Source: AP-15 sp963703745
GTDB taxonomy: Bacteria > Pseudomonadota > Alphaproteobacteria > ATCC43930 > CGMCC-115725
NCBI GenBank assembly: GCA_963703745.1
Contig: CAVPFL010000002.1
Span: 372,001-436,000, forward strand
DNA: 64,000 bases
Direction of reading: 5' to 3'
The notes beneath the pieces were generated by a model. That model saw only the letters and a program-made list of their open reading frames with translations, was not told the DNA's origin and searched no databases. Below are positions 26,471 to 34,328 of the stretch, piece after piece. The position numbers and the translations under genes were made by a program. Within the stretch, counting starts at the first letter, position 1, and each line of letters opens with the position of its first letter.

Positions 26471-27676
26471 TCAGAGCCCCAATACGGCTTTGGTCAGGAT
26501 GTTCTTCTGGATCTCGTTGGTGCCGCCATAGATCGAGGCGGCGCGCAGGAACAGATAGCTCTTGGTCGCCTCGCTCGCCCAAGTGGGTCCGAGCTCCGGC
26601 TCGTTGCTGAGCACCTCCAGCTCCTCCGCCCAATCCGGCATGGAGAGCGGACCGCCGACATCCATCGCCAGCTCGGTTGTCGCCTGCAGCAGTTCCGTCC
26701 CGTTGATCTTCAGCGCCGATGACAACGGATCGGGCTTTCCCGCCTCCTTCTTTGCGTAAGCCGAGACAACGCGGAACTGGGTGATCTCGAGCGCTTTGAT
26801 GTCGGTCTCGAGCTGTGCCACGCGCAGGCGGAAGGCTTGGTCTTCGATCAGCGGCTTGCCGTTGGCGCGCATCTCGTGCGCCGCCTCTTTGGCGAATTTG
26901 ACCCGCTCCTTCGATTTGCCGAGGCGCGCGATGCCGGTGCGTTCGTTGCCGAGGAGGTACTTTGCGACGTCCCAGCCGCGGTTCTCCTCACCCACCAGAT
27001 TCTCCGCCGGCACCTTGACGTCGTCGAAAAACACCTCGTTCAGGTGATGGCTGCCATCGATCGAGACGATCGGCCGGACCGTGATGCCCGGAGTCTTCAT
27101 ATCGATCAGCAGAAACGAAATCCCCTCCTGGCGCTTTTTCACCGTCGGATCGGTCCGCACCAGGCAGAAACACCAGTCGGCGTGGTGCGCCGTCGAGGTC
27201 CAGATCTTTTGGCCGTTGACGACGTAATCATCGCCCTCTCGCCTCGCTGCAGTCTTCAGCGAGGCCAGATCCGAGCCGGCCCCCGGCTCCGAAAAGCCTT
27301 GGCACCACCAATCGTCGATATTGGCCGCGCGTGGCAGAAAGCGGCGCTTCTGCTTCTCGGTGCCGAACTGGATCAACACCGGCCCGATCATTGTGATGTT
27401 GAAAGAGGAGACCTCCGGCGCCGGCGCCAGCTGGTTCTCCTCGAGAAAGATCATGCGCTGCACCGGCGACCAGCCGGGTCCGCCATACTCCTTCGGCCAG
27501 TTGAAGGCAGCCCAGCCGCGCTCGTTGAGGATGCGCTGCCAGCGCACTGTGTCCTCCTTGCGCGGCGCATAGCCGAGCCGCATCCGCTCGCGAATGTCGT
27601 CCGGCAGGTGATCGCGGATAAAGGCTCTGAGCTCGTCGCGGAACACGAGCTCGTCGGCCGTAAAACGTAAATCCAT
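26471..27676 (-). CDS. Acyl-CoA dehydrogenase, PimC-like large partner
   Basis: This FAD-dependent acyl-CoA dehydrogenase of 401 residues looks like the large (PimC-type) subunit of pimeloyl-CoA dehydrogenase. It has MDLRFTADELVFRDELRAFI, RGWAAFNWPKEYGGPGWSPVQR, DDWWCQGFSEPGAGSDLASLKT, EGISFLLIDMKTPGITVRPI and LVGEENRGWDVAKYLLGNERTGIA. RAASIYGGTNEIQKNILTKAVLGL is a normal C-terminal end. A short fragment matching the first 18 codons of such a gene is found at 33539-33592. Confidence 0.9.
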   Translation of the reverse strand: MDLRFTADELVFRDELRAFIRDHLPDDIRERMRLGYAPRKEDTVRWQRILNERGWAAFNWPKEYGGPGWSPVQRMIFLEENQLAPAPEVSSFNITMIGPVLIQFGTEKQKRRFLPRAANIDDWWCQGFSEPGAGSDLASLKTAARREGDDYVVNGQKIWTSTAHHADWCFCLVRTDPTVKKRQEGISFLLIDMKTPGITVRPIVSIDGSHHLNEVFFDDVKVPAENLVGEENRGWDVAKYLLGNERTGIARLGKSKERVKFAKEAAHEMRANGKPLIEDQAFRLRVAQLETDIKALEITQFRVVSAYAKKEAGKPDPLSSALKINGTELLQATTELAMDVGGPLSMPDWAEELEVLSNEPELGPTWASEATKSYLFLRAASIYGGTNEIQKNILTKAVLGL

Positions 27677-27751
27677 GGCGCATCTCCCTGGTTCCCGGCG
27701 ACGGCATTATAAGTGAGGTAGGCGGGGCTCCGGTAGAGCCCAGTCTGCCAA

Positions 27752-28240
27752 TCAGCGTTGACCCAGATCGGTAGTAGCCGGGAAATAGGCTTGCGCGAGT
27801 TGCGGTGACATGTTGTACACGAAAAAGCTGCGCCGATTTGAGCCGCCGCCCATCGCATAGCCGAACTGCCAGGGCGGCGCTTCCTCGACCCAGACGTAGC
27901 TCACGCTTCCCGGCGCCAGCTGCACGGTATCGGCCTCGTCGTTCGGCAGACCATAAGACTGCACAGTAAAGCGGTAGGTCCCCGGCGCGAAATCGCGATA
28001 GAATCTGGAGGTGTGCGGGATGCTGCCAACCGGGGTGCCGTTGGCGTAGATCTCCGGCACGGCCCCATAGAAAAAGTTGCGGCCGTCGGGCTGGCCGGCG
28101 CGGAGAAACCAGACCCGTGCTGTCCCAGGGCTCGGTGCCCCGAGCGATGTGTTCGGAACGGCCGCCGCGGCCGCAGATATCGATCCCGCCAGAATGACGA
28201 GGCCGAGCAGCATGGGTTTGAGGTAATTGAAGTTGAACAT
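27752..28240 (-). CDS. Secreted protein, DUF2846-like
   Basis: This exported protein of 162 residues has a signal peptide (MFNFNYLKPMLLGLVILAGSISAAAAA). The mature part reads GTARVWFLRAGQPDG, EIYANGTPVGSIPHTSRFYRDFAPGTYRF and DTVQLAPGSVSYVWVEE. The pattern of a target value, a G-x-x-V-G turn and PGxYxF resembles DUF2846 proteins. No catalytic residues are evident and the function is unknown. It stands between the acyl-CoA dehydrogenase and response-regulator genes and is probably transcribed alone. Confidence 0.7.
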   Translation of the reverse strand: MFNFNYLKPMLLGLVILAGSISAAAAAVPNTSLGAPSPGTARVWFLRAGQPDGRNFFYGAVPEIYANGTPVGSIPHTSRFYRDFAPGTYRFTVQSYGLPNDEADTVQLAPGSVSYVWVEEAPPWQFGYAMGGGSNRRSFFVYNMSPQLAQAYFPATTDLGQR

Positions 28241-28366
28241 GGTCGCTTCCTGTCTGGGACTGCCTGTCCGCTGACAGGTGGGAAGGGACCAATAGCGAGA
28301 GCTTCTCGCGAAGATGAAATCGAGTTTACCAAAGTGCTGACGATCGGCTTCGCTGCGACAGTTATT

Positions 28367-29071
28367 TCAACCGGGCCCATCGGTCGGAGGGTCGCTGCCA
28401 GATTCGCGCAGCATGTAGCCTGCTCCCGGCACCGTGTGGATCAGCGGTTGGGCGAAGCCGTGGTCGATCTTTTGGCGCAGCCGGTGGATGTGCATGTCGA
28501 CGTTATGACCGGCTGCCTCGAAATCGTACTCCCAGGCGGCCTCGCGCAGCATCGAGCGCGTCACGACCTGGCCCGCATGGCGCAGCAACAGCTCGAGCAG
28601 CAGGAACTCGCGGCGTTGCATATCGATGACGCGGCCGGCCCGCGACACTGTGCGCCCGACTGTGTCGAGCTCGAGTTCGCCGGCGCGCAAGACGGCATGG
28701 CGCCGCGAACGGTCGGCCCGGCGGGCGAGCGCCTCCAGACGCGCCAGCAATTCAGAGAAGGCGTACGGCTTGGCGAGATAGTCGTCGCAGCCGGCGCGCA
28801 GACCCTCAACCCGATCCGCCGTGGTGGCGACCCCGCTCAGCATTAGAACGGGGGTTCGGCGATCGCGCCGGCGCAGCTGCCGAACGACGCCGAGACCGTC
28901 GAGCCCCGGCAATCGGCGATCGAGCACGATCGCATCGTAGACGCCCTCGAGCGCCATCGCCAGCGCGGTGTCGCCGTCGGCCGCACGGTCGACGACATGC
29001 CCGCTCTCATGCAGGCCTTGCACGAGGTAGTCTGCGGTGCGCGCATCGTCCTCGGCGACCAGCAACCGCAA
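28367..29071 (-). CDS. OmpR-family response regulator
   Basis: This two-component DNA-binding regulator has 234 residues. The receiver domain begins RLLVAEDDARTADYL, with acidic pocket residues, phospho-acceptor Asp51 in IVLDRRLPG, and Lys in YLAKPYAF. The C-terminal winged helix includes RREFLLLELLLRHAGQVVTRSML and NVDMHIHRLRQKI. TTG 29071 is the likely start, with GGAGAGCC upstream. It diverges from a second OmpR regulator across 110 bp and has no kinase of its own beside it, so it may share the kinase at 29852 or respond to a distant one. Confidence 0.92.
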   Translation of the reverse strand: MRLLVAEDDARTADYLVQGLHESGHVVDRAADGDTALAMALEGVYDAIVLDRRLPGLDGLGVVRQLRRRDRRTPVLMLSGVATTADRVEGLRAGCDDYLAKPYAFSELLARLEALARRADRSRRHAVLRAGELELDTVGRTVSRAGRVIDMQRREFLLLELLLRHAGQVVTRSMLREAAWEYDFEAAGHNVDMHIHRLRQKIDHGFAQPLIHTVPGAGYMLRESGSDPPTDGPG

Positions 29072-29181
29072 GCGGGCTCTCCTTCCCTAAACTTGAATTC
29101 ACACTCCGGAGATCGGAGCTTGGCCGGCGGAATGCCAGATTACCATCGACCGATCCGGTCGAACCCGATAGTAGGAAAGTC

Positions 29182-29865
29182 ATGGCCAGAGTTTTGGTCA
29201 TCGAGGACGATCTCGGGACAGCCGCGGAGATCGCTTCGGCGCTCGGCGACGCTGGCTTCGAGGCGGACTGCGCCCATACCGGGCGCGACGGGCTGCTGCG
29301 GGCCGCCACCGGCAAGTACGATGCAATCGTCCTCGATCGAATGCTGCCCGGCGACCTCGACGGTCTCGGTGTGCTATCGACCTTGCGCACGATCGGGGAC
29401 GAGACCCCCGTGTTGATCCTCAGCGCGCTGTCCGCGGTTGACGAGCGCGTGCGCGGGTTGCGCGCCGGCGGCGACGACTATCTGACCAAACCATTCGAGT
29501 TCGTCGAGCTGATTGCGCGGATCGAGGTGCTGGCCCGCCGCAAGATGGTGGCCCAACCGGTAACGGCGCTGCAGGTCGGCGATCTGCGGATCGATCTGTT
29601 AACCCGTGAGGTCCGGCGCGCCGGCCGGCATATCGAGTTGCTGCCGCGGGAATATCGCCTGCTTGAATACATGATGCGCCATCATGGCCACGTGCTTACT
29701 CGGACGATGCTGTTCGAGGAGGTCTGGGGTTACCGGTACGATCCTCAGACGAACGTCATCGATGTTCATGTCGGCCGGTTGCGACGCAAGCTCGAAGAGG
29801 GCGGGCTGCCGCAGATGATCCACACGCTCCGCGGCTCTGGTTACGTGCTCCGTGCCGCTGCATGA
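29182..29865 (+). CDS. OmpR-family response regulator
   Basis: This regulator has 227 residues. The receiver has VLVIEDDLGTAAEIA, Asp52 in IVLDRMLPGDLDG and the Lys of YLTKPFEFVELIARIE. The winged-helix domain has LPREYRLLEYMMRHHGHVLTRTMLFEEVWGY and NVIDVHVGRLRRKLEEGG. It ends RGSGYVLRAAA, as is usual. Its stop overlaps the kinase start by 14 bp, which indicates coupled translation and a cognate pair. Confidence 0.93.
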   Translation: MARVLVIEDDLGTAAEIASALGDAGFEADCAHTGRDGLLRAATGKYDAIVLDRMLPGDLDGLGVLSTLRTIGDETPVLILSALSAVDERVRGLRAGGDDYLTKPFEFVELIARIEVLARRKMVAQPVTALQVGDLRIDLLTREVRRAGRHIELLPREYRLLEYMMRHHGHVLTRTMLFEEVWGYRYDPQTNVIDVHVGRLRRKLEEGGLPQMIHTLRGSGYVLRAAA

Positions 29866-31249
29866 CCTGCCGCGCGCGTCGGGCTTCCGGCTCGGCCTGT
29901 TTTTCCTGGCGCTGTTCCTGGCGGCATCTGCGATCCTGTTCGGGTTCGTCTATTGGCGGACCGCGTGGTATCTGCACGGCGAGGTCGACGTGTGGCTCAA
30001 ACGCGAGATGGCGGCGCGGGTCGCCTCGGGCGAGGCGGCGCTCAGGCAGGCCGTCGAAGACCATCTGCGCCTCGATCCGGCCGGCCGGCGGCCCTTCGCC
30101 TTGTTCGATCCCGAGGGTCATTGGCTCGCCGGCAACCCGGCCACCCTGCCCGCGCCATTGCGGCGGCTGGACCGACCGTTCAATCTCACCTTGCCGCGAG
30201 ACGGTGCGCCGGAACCGTTCCGCGGCATCGCCCATCGGCTCGCCTCGGGCGACATCTTTCTTGTCGCCGAAGACATGCGCGACATCCGGGAGTTCCGCGA
30301 TTTACTGCTCGGCGCGATGGCTTCTGGCGCCACTCTGGTCCTCGTCATAGGCCTGGCCGGTGCAGCGGCCATCGGCGCGGGCGCCGTCGGTCGGATCGAT
30401 GCCGTCACACGCGCGATCGAGCGCATCGTCAATGGCGATTTCAGTGAGCGGCTGCCGGGCGGCGGGACCGGTGGTGATCTCGCCCGACTGATTCTGGTCG
30501 TCAACCGCATGCTCGACCAGATCGAGCGGCTGATGCGCGAGGTCAAAGGTGTCACCGAGGACATCGCGCACGACCTGCGAACGCCGCTGACCCGCCTTCT
30601 CGCGGGCTTGGAGCGGACGCGCCGACGCGCGACCACGGCCGACGCGTACGCCGCCGCCGTCGACGAGGCGATCGCCGAGACGAAGGGCATTCTCGCCACC
30701 TTCTCCGCGCTGCTGCGCATTGCCGAGATCGAGGACGGTGCGCGCCGCGCCGCCTTTAGGACCGTCGACCTCAACACGGTGGCGGCCGACGTGGCCGAGT
30801 TCTACGAGCCGCTCGCCGAGGGCAAGGGGATTTCGCTGTCGCTCGAGCGCGCCGGGAGCCCAGCCGAACTGTCGGGCGACCCGAACCTGCTCTTCGAGGC
30901 GATCGGCAACCTTGTCGACAACGCGATCAAGTACTCGCCGCCGGGCGGGCGGGCCACGATACGCGCCTTCGGCGGCGGGGGCTGTCTCGGCGTCGAGGTC
31001 AGCGACACCGGTCCGGGTATCGCCAAGGCCGAGCGCGATGCCGTGTTGCGGCGTTTTTACCGCGCCGAGAAAAGCCGACATACCCCGGGCACCGGGCTCG
31101 GGCTCAGCCTTGTCGCGGCGGTGGCGCGGCTGCACGGCCTCGAGCTGGAGATCGACGACGCGATGCCCGGCTGCCGCGTGAGTTTGTGGGGTGACGGCGA
31201 CCGGCTGCACCCGGCCGCGCAGCAAGTCGGTATGTCAGCGGGGATGTGA
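29852..31249 (+). CDS. Sensor histidine kinase
   Basis: This membrane kinase of 465 residues is cognate to the overlapping regulator. One membrane helix (LGLFFLALFLAASAILFGFVY) precedes a short periplasmic sensor of about 110 residues. A second helix (SGATLVLVIGLAGAAAIGAGAVG) is followed by a HAMP domain. The H-box is EDIAHDLRTPLTR with His240. N-box (NLVDNAIKYSPPGG), G1 (VSDTGPGIAK), F-box and G2 (TPGTGLGLSLV) are all intact. GTG 29852 is the start. The sensor domain gives no clue to the stimulus. Confidence 0.93.
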   Translation: MPLHDLPRASGFRLGLFFLALFLAASAILFGFVYWRTAWYLHGEVDVWLKREMAARVASGEAALRQAVEDHLRLDPAGRRPFALFDPEGHWLAGNPATLPAPLRRLDRPFNLTLPRDGAPEPFRGIAHRLASGDIFLVAEDMRDIREFRDLLLGAMASGATLVLVIGLAGAAAIGAGAVGRIDAVTRAIERIVNGDFSERLPGGGTGGDLARLILVVNRMLDQIERLMREVKGVTEDIAHDLRTPLTRLLAGLERTRRRATTADAYAAAVDEAIAETKGILATFSALLRIAEIEDGARRAAFRTVDLNTVAADVAEFYEPLAEGKGISLSLERAGSPAELSGDPNLLFEAIGNLVDNAIKYSPPGGRATIRAFGGGGCLGVEVSDTGPGIAKAERDAVLRRFYRAEKSRHTPGTGLGLSLVAAVARLHGLELEIDDAMPGCRVSLWGDGDRLHPAAQQVGMSAGM

Positions 31250-31360
31250 GGCAACCATGCTCGCGGCGGGGACTGCCCGCGACCCGTCGCGAGCGATCCC
31301 GGATCGGCGGGCGTCATCGGCCGGGAGGTTTCACTCATGTTCAATTGGGCCCGGGCGGCT

Positions 31361-31402
31361 TTGCACAAAAAATGCCGAAAATCACCACCTTTTTTTGTGC
31401 AA
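31361..31402. repeat. AT-rich 12-bp inverted repeat
   Basis: TTGCACAAAAAA at 31361-31372 and its exact reverse complement at 31391-31402 are separated by 18 bp. A third partial copy (TGCACAAAA) follows at 31413. It lies at the step from GC-rich kinase DNA to the AT-richer island. It could be an operator, an element end or a weak terminator. Confidence 0.55.
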
Positions 31403-31894
31403 CGGCTGATTCTGCACAAAATAGGATATAACAAGAACCTCTATGTAGTGGGGGATGGGACAATTCGAATCGGAAGATGCTGTTTCATCTCAGCAGGTAC
31501 ATAACTCCATTGCCCATCCCAAGACACCTCAACAACGTAAATTGCTGAAATGAAATTAACCGCTTCTATCTGAAGATGAAAGCGTACGCCCTCGTTGCGA
31601 CCAACGAATCCCTGAAAATTAAAAGGGGTAGTGTAAATAAGTGGCTGGAACCCTGGACCGTTCTCCACGACGCGCCCGAAATCGACAACTTGTTCTCTGA
31701 GAAGAGTAATGACGGGTGGCGTAAATTCGGACGGTGCCCATACAAATTGCCGCGGCACGGACATCGACACAGGCTGAAAGATGCCGCTCGGGTCTCGCCT
31801 ACTCAATCCTATGAGCAGGACTCGGCAGTTCTGTGAGATGGACCCCAAAAATGAGACAGTTGGCTAAGGTGGAGCCCTGCCCCTAGAAAGCGCG

Positions 31895-32200
31895 ATGGCG
31901 CAGGAGCAGGACATGAAGCGGACACGGAAGAAGCACAATGCGGCGTTCAAGGCGAAGGTGGCGCTGGCGGCGGTCAGGGGTGACCGGACGATCGCCGAAC
32001 TGGCGAGTGAGTTCGGGGTCCATCCGAACCAGATCTATAACTGGAAGAAGCAGCTGCTGGACGGGGCGGCGAGTGTTTTCGAAGGCGGCGGTGCAACGGT
32101 CGAGAGTGTGGCCAGCGAGGCGCAGGTCGATCTTCTGTACCGGCAGATTGGCCAACTGAAGGTCGAAAACGATTTTTTGGCACGAAAGCTCGGCAAATGA
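31895..32200 (+). CDS. IS3-family transposase OrfA
   Basis: This protein of 101 residues supplies the DNA-binding part of the transposase. The helix-turn-helix lies in AAFKAKVALAAVRGDRTIAE plus LASEFGVHPNQIYNWKKQLL. A leucine-zipper-like heptad segment (VDLLYRQIGQLKVENDFLARKL) ends the protein and mediates multimerisation in this family. The stop overlaps the OrfB start (ATGA at 32197-32200). A slippery heptamer sits just upstream of the stop. Confidence 0.93.
   Translation: MAQEQDMKRTRKKHNAAFKAKVALAAVRGDRTIAELASEFGVHPNQIYNWKKQLLDGAASVFEGGGATVESVASEAQVDLLYRQIGQLKVENDFLARKLGK
32173..32179 (+). promoter_or_regulatory. Candidate -1 frameshift site of the IS3-family element
   Basis: T_TTT_TTG lies in the OrfA frame, with codons TTT at 32174 and TTG at 32177. 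A -1 slip here would enter the OrfB frame and yield the OrfAB fusion transposase, as is standard for IS3-family elements. No downstream stimulator structure was worked out. Confidence 0.6.
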
Positions 32201-33249
32201 GCCGAGCGGAACGGCGCGCGCTGGTCGAGCGCACGGATCCGGCGCTGCCGATATCACAGCAGTGCCGTTTGCTGGCGATATCGCGCTCTTCGGTCTACCG
32301 GCGGCCGGACGAGGTCGGCGAGGAGGACCGTACCATCATGGCGTTGATCGACCGGCACTATCTGGCGCGGCCCTATTACGGCTCGCGCCGAATGGCGGCA
32401 TGGCTGGCCACCCGGGGTCACCTAGTCAACCGCAAGCGGGTCCAGCGACTGATGCGTCTGATGGGACTGGTGGCGATCTACCAGCGCCCGCACACCAGCA
32501 AGGCGGCAGCTGAGCACAAGATCTACCCGTACTTGCTCGGCGGGATGGCGATCGAGCGGGTCAATCAGGTGTGGTGCTCGGACGTTACGTATATCCCGAT
32601 GGCCAAGGGCTTTCTCTATCTGGTGGTCGTCATGGACTGGGTCAGCCGCGCGGTGCTGGCGTGGCGACTGTCGAACACGCTTGGCGCCGATTTTTGTGTC
32701 GAGGCGCTCGAGGAGGCGCTCTGCCGATACGGCCGGCCCGAGATCTTCAATACCGACCAGGGCAGTCAGTTCACCAGCGACGATTTCACCGGCACGCTGA
32801 AGGATCATCAGATCACCATCAGCATGGACGGCAAGGGCCGGTGCATGGACAACATCTTCGTCGAGCGGCTGTGGCGAAGCCTCAAATACGAGGAGGTCTA
32901 CCTCAACGCCTATGCGAGCGTGTCGGAGGCCAAAGCAGGTATTGGAGCTTGGCTCGATTTCTACAATGAGGAGCGCCAGCACCAGAGCCTCGGCTATCGC
33001 ACGCCGCGGCAAATTTACCAGGAAGGCCTGTGGATATGTGGACGATCGGCGTTGCCGACCGGCTCCGCTTCCCCCGCTTCCCGAGCCAGCTCGGACAGCG
33101 GGGAAATGCTCGCCTTCGCCCACATACCCACAGGCGCCACAGCCAACAAAGGATTTGATATTGATGAGGTGAAAAGTAGAATTGTCAAACTAGCCATCGC
33201 GGTCACCGCGATCGGAGCCGACATCGAAATCGGCCGGGCTACACCTTAA
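32197..33249 (+). CDS. IS3-family transposase OrfB, catalytic (rve/DDE)
   Basis: The catalytic transposase part has 350 residues. HTH_21-like RPYYGSRRMAAWLATRGHLVN precedes the integrase core with Asp129 (VWCSDVTYIP), Asp187 (FNTDQGSQFTS) and Glu223 (NIFVERLWRSLKYEEVYL). This gives D-x57-D-x35-E as expected. The conserved end HQSLGYRTPRQIY is followed by an extra tail of about 75 residues reaching almost to the right terminus, longer than most OrfB proteins. All catalytic residues are present, so the element may be active. Confidence 0.94.
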   Translation: MSRAERRALVERTDPALPISQQCRLLAISRSSVYRRPDEVGEEDRTIMALIDRHYLARPYYGSRRMAAWLATRGHLVNRKRVQRLMRLMGLVAIYQRPHTSKAAAEHKIYPYLLGGMAIERVNQVWCSDVTYIPMAKGFLYLVVVMDWVSRAVLAWRLSNTLGADFCVEALEEALCRYGRPEIFNTDQGSQFTSDDFTGTLKDHQITISMDGKGRCMDNIFVERLWRSLKYEEVYLNAYASVSEAKAGIGAWLDFYNEERQHQSLGYRTPRQIYQEGLWICGRSALPTGSASPASRASSDSGEMLAFAHIPTGATANKGFDIDEVKSRIVKLAIAVTAIGADIEIGRATP

Positions 33250-33538
33250 GCAGCGGCTCCGGCTGTCTCACCATCGGGGTCCACCTCACTGGGCAGGTAT
33301 CCAACGCCGCTGATTTATCACCCGAAGGTGGTAGTACATTGCCCGAGTGGTGCCCGAGCCAGTGGTTCCCCCTATGGGCGTCGGATCTCCATCAAGAGTA
33401 TGCCCGACAAGGGTGAGGGACGGAGTCGCCCCGAGTGTAGAACGAAACCAATCTCCCCAAATAGCAACAACCGCTACCGCTATTGTGCCGAACGCAGTGA
33501 ACCCTTCAATGATGTGCGTAATCACCGCAGGTGCCGTC

Positions 33539-33592
33539 GCTGCGCAGCTTCTCGCGAAACGTCAGCTCGTCCGAGGTGAACCGCACGTCCAT
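33539..33592 (-). pseudogene. N-terminal fragment of an acyl-CoA dehydrogenase gene
   Basis: Reading leftward from ATG 33592 gives MDVRFTSDELTFREKLRS, close to the start of the PimC-like protein at 27676 (MDLRFTADELVFRDELRA). Homology then stops, and the frame ends a few codons later. It is a scar showing that an acyl-CoA dehydrogenase gene once lay here and was cut off by the AT-richer segment. It is only 18 codons, so the call rests on a short match. Confidence 0.6.
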
Positions 33593-33610
33593 GGCCGATC
33601 TCTTCTACTC

Positions 33611-34318
33611 TCAGCCATTATACAGCGCGGCGACCCACTCGGACAGACCCGCCGCGCCGCGCGAAGCCGACTCCCGCGAGAGGCGTTCGGTATCCTGCCG
33701 CAACGTTGCGGGCGAAACACCAGGTACGGCAGCAAGCTCGACGGCATTTCCGACGAGCCAGCGCTCGAAACCGCGATAGATAATCTCGGGATGGAATTGG
33801 CAAGCGAGCGCGTGGCGACCCAAGCTAAACGCCTGATTTGGGCAGATCTTGGTCGAGGCGAGAAGCTCGGCCCCATCCGGCAGGTCGAAGGTGTCGCCAT
33901 GCCAATGTAGAACCGGCACGCCGGTTAAATGGCGCAACGCCCCCGTTCGGCCTGCTTCGCTGAGTTGCAACTCGGCCCAGCCGATCTCTTTCGCGAGAGC
34001 GGGATAGACCCGCGCGCCGAGCGCGCGGGCCATCAGCTGCGCGCCGAGACAGATGCCGAGCGTCGGGCGCGCCGCGGTGAGACGGCGCTCGAGCAGTGCG
34101 AGCCCCTCGCTCAGAAAAGGGTAAGTGAGTTCTTGATAAGCACTGATCGGGCCGCCAAGCACAACGATCAGATCCGGCGCCAACGGATCGAGTTCACCGA
34201 CATTGTCGATCCCGACGTCGCAATAACGAAGGTCGTAGCCGTGGCGGCGCAGCACTTCATCAAACGCGCCGAGATCCTCAAAGTAGAGGTGTCGGATAGC
34301 GATCGCCGTCTTGGTCAT
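33611..34318 (-). CDS. Class I glutamine amidotransferase (GuaA-domain-like)
   Basis: This protein of 235 residues has the GATase1 fold. LIVVLGGPISAYQ begins the core, the nucleophile elbow is GICLGAQLMARALGARVYP with catalytic Cys, and CQFHPEI supplies His and Glu. It resembles stand-alone amidotransferases related to GMP synthase, some of which hydrolyse gamma-glutamyl compounds or glutamine. The partner synthase is not nearby. It lies 10 bp from the amidase gene on the same strand, suggesting one transcript in amide metabolism. Confidence 0.88.
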   Translation of the reverse strand: MTKTAIAIRHLYFEDLGAFDEVLRRHGYDLRYCDVGIDNVGELDPLAPDLIVVLGGPISAYQELTYPFLSEGLALLERRLTAARPTLGICLGAQLMARALGARVYPALAKEIGWAELQLSEAGRTGALRHLTGVPVLHWHGDTFDLPDGAELLASTKICPNQAFSLGRHALACQFHPEIIYRGFERWLVGNAVELAAVPGVSPATLRQDTERLSRESASRGAAGLSEWVAALYNG

Positions 34319-34328
34319 TGGTAGGAGC

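Larger units (their letters stand above)
31834..33288 (+). mobile_element. Complete IS3-family insertion sequence, 1,455 bp
   Basis: The ends are TGAGATGGACCCC on the left and, read inward from the right, TGAGGTGGACCCC. Over 26 bp the inverted repeats agree at 21 positions. The trinucleotide CTG flanks the element at 31831-31833 and 33289-33291 as a target-site duplication, normal for this family. Two overlapping transposase ORFs fill the element. It looks intact and recently inserted. Confidence 0.93.
31441..33525 (-). pseudogene. Unknown membrane-anchored gene split by IS3-family element
   Basis: The two halves lie at 33525-33289 (N-terminus, MITHIIEGFTAFG) and 31833-31441 (C-terminus). 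Deleting 31834-33288 and one copy of CTG joins NQRRWIPAQ directly to NCRVLLIGLSRRD in frame. The result is one continuous protein of about 209 residues. It would have an N-terminal membrane helix (FGTIAVAVVAIWGDWF) and a beta-rich body (YYHLRVINQRRW, GVRFHLQIEAVNFISAIYVVEVSWDG). I do not recognise the family. The TGA that now ends the N-terminal half comes from the element's own end. The region is AT-richer than its surroundings, suggesting acquisition before disruption. Confidence 0.85.
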
